From: Sporisorium sorghi
Taxonomy: Eukaryota > Basidiomycota > Ustilaginomycetes > Ustilaginales > Ustilaginaceae
Length of the DNA: 64,000 bases
Direction: 5' to 3'
Assembly: GCA_023212695.1 (NCBI GenBank)
Contig: JALCCG010000022.1
Span: 1 to 64,000, forward strand
Shown here: positions 63,733 through 64,000 of the stretch, piece after piece
How the letters are laid out: each line of letters begins with the position of its first letter
Position numbering within the stretch: the first letter of the stretch is position 1
The notes under the pieces: generated by a model
The model's database searches: none
Seen by the model: the letters and a program-made list of their open reading frames with translations, nothing else
Told to the model about the DNA's origin: nothing
Program-made: the position numbers and the translations under genes

Positions 63733-64000
63733 ATGCGGCTCCTCAAGAGGCTCGTCCAGATCCTTCTCACTGCAATTTTTTTCCTTTGGCTGACCAAAGC
63801 CATCCGCATTGGAGAGGAGGAGATCATCTGGACATCAGACATGTCTTTCGAGGATGCTGTTCGGTTCCTCAAGATGCACGTATCTGAAGGATTAAGTAAC
63901 AACCCTTGTAAGTGCCCTCCAGGATCACGACAAACGATGCAGTCAATTCAGAAGTTCGTGCCGTAGCTAAGCGCAATCTCGAAATGATTCTGCTACAGTC
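63733..64000 (+). CDS. Small secreted protein, tandem paralogue 2 (cut by window edge)
   Basis: Only exon 1 (63733-63907, 175 nt) is complete. It encodes a hydrophobic start MRLLKRLVQILLTAIFFLWLT (signal peptide or anchor) followed by EEEIIWTSDMSFEDAVRFLK. The donor is GTAAGT at 63908. Exon 2 probably begins at 63999 after a CTACAG acceptor, and the rest lies outside the window; the frame that reads on to 63965 through the intron is probably not used. Aligned without gaps to the first exon of the gene at 62124, 12 of 58 positions are identical, clustered as I-W at 32-33, M37, D41, V43 and L-K at 46-47. Both exons have the same length and phase. No known domain. Confidence 0.72.

Noticed and set aside
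1..64000. tRNA, rRNA, CRISPR arrays and transposons
   Set aside because: No B-box-like GGTTCGANTCC with a matching A-box, no spaced direct repeats and no transposase, reverse transcriptase or terminal repeats were seen by eye. A tRNAscan and repeat search would be needed to exclude them fully.

Overview
This window is eukaryotic and reads as a compact basidiomycete genome, most likely a smut fungus (Ustilaginales). The reasons are G+C-rich, mostly intronless CDSs separated by 0.2-3 kb, short GT-AG introns (64-270 bp, many with a CTAAC/CTGAC-like branch site), long homopolymer and dinucleotide tracts between genes, and typical fungal proteins such as Pho81, a Gcn4-like bZIP, Gid7, Tsr4 and a C2H2/fungal-specific transcription factor. 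The species is not determined. I found no transposon, rRNA, CRISPR array or convincing tRNA.

Layout. 0.6-15 kb: a stand-alone urea carboxylase (+), an Erv14/cornichon ER cargo receptor (-, four exons), Tsr4/PDCD2 (+), a sucrose/alpha-glucoside-type transporter (-) and the spliceosomal GTPase Snu114 (+). 15-24 kb: mitochondrial monothiol glutaredoxin Grx5 (-), a Gcn4/Cpc1-like bZIP gene (-) whose coding sequence is split between two reading frames, about 3.2 kb with no recognisable gene, and a secreted fasciclin-domain protein (-). 24-34 kb: a type-B carboxylesterase (-) divergent from a GEN1/Yen1-type Rad2 nuclease (+), an alpha/beta hydrolase (-) and a small LLPH/YBL028C-type protein (+). 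33-44 kb: the phosphate regulator Pho81 (-), exportin Xpo1/Crm1 (+) and Golgi SNARE Gos1 (-). 45-58 kb: a 1450-aa zinc-finger/fungal-specific transcription factor, Gid7/WDR26 and Nup133, all on +.

The right end (58.4-64 kb) differs. Gene density drops, microsatellites and homopolymers are frequent, and the recognisable genes encode small proteins with N-terminal signal peptides and no recognised domain. Two of them (62124-62733 and 63733 to the window edge) look like tandem paralogues: their first exons are both exactly 175 nt, end in the same phase, and align without gaps around an I-W...M...D-x-V...L-K pattern. This end has the character of an effector-like secreted-protein cluster and is the most novel part of the window.

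Most genes are unrelated housekeeping functions (secretion, splicing, ribosome assembly, nuclear transport). A nutrient theme recurs (urea carboxylase, amino-acid control bZIP, Pho81, sugar transporter, Gid7), but nothing shows that these genes are co-regulated. Coordinates for spliced genes cover the whole span; exon boundaries are given in the evidence.
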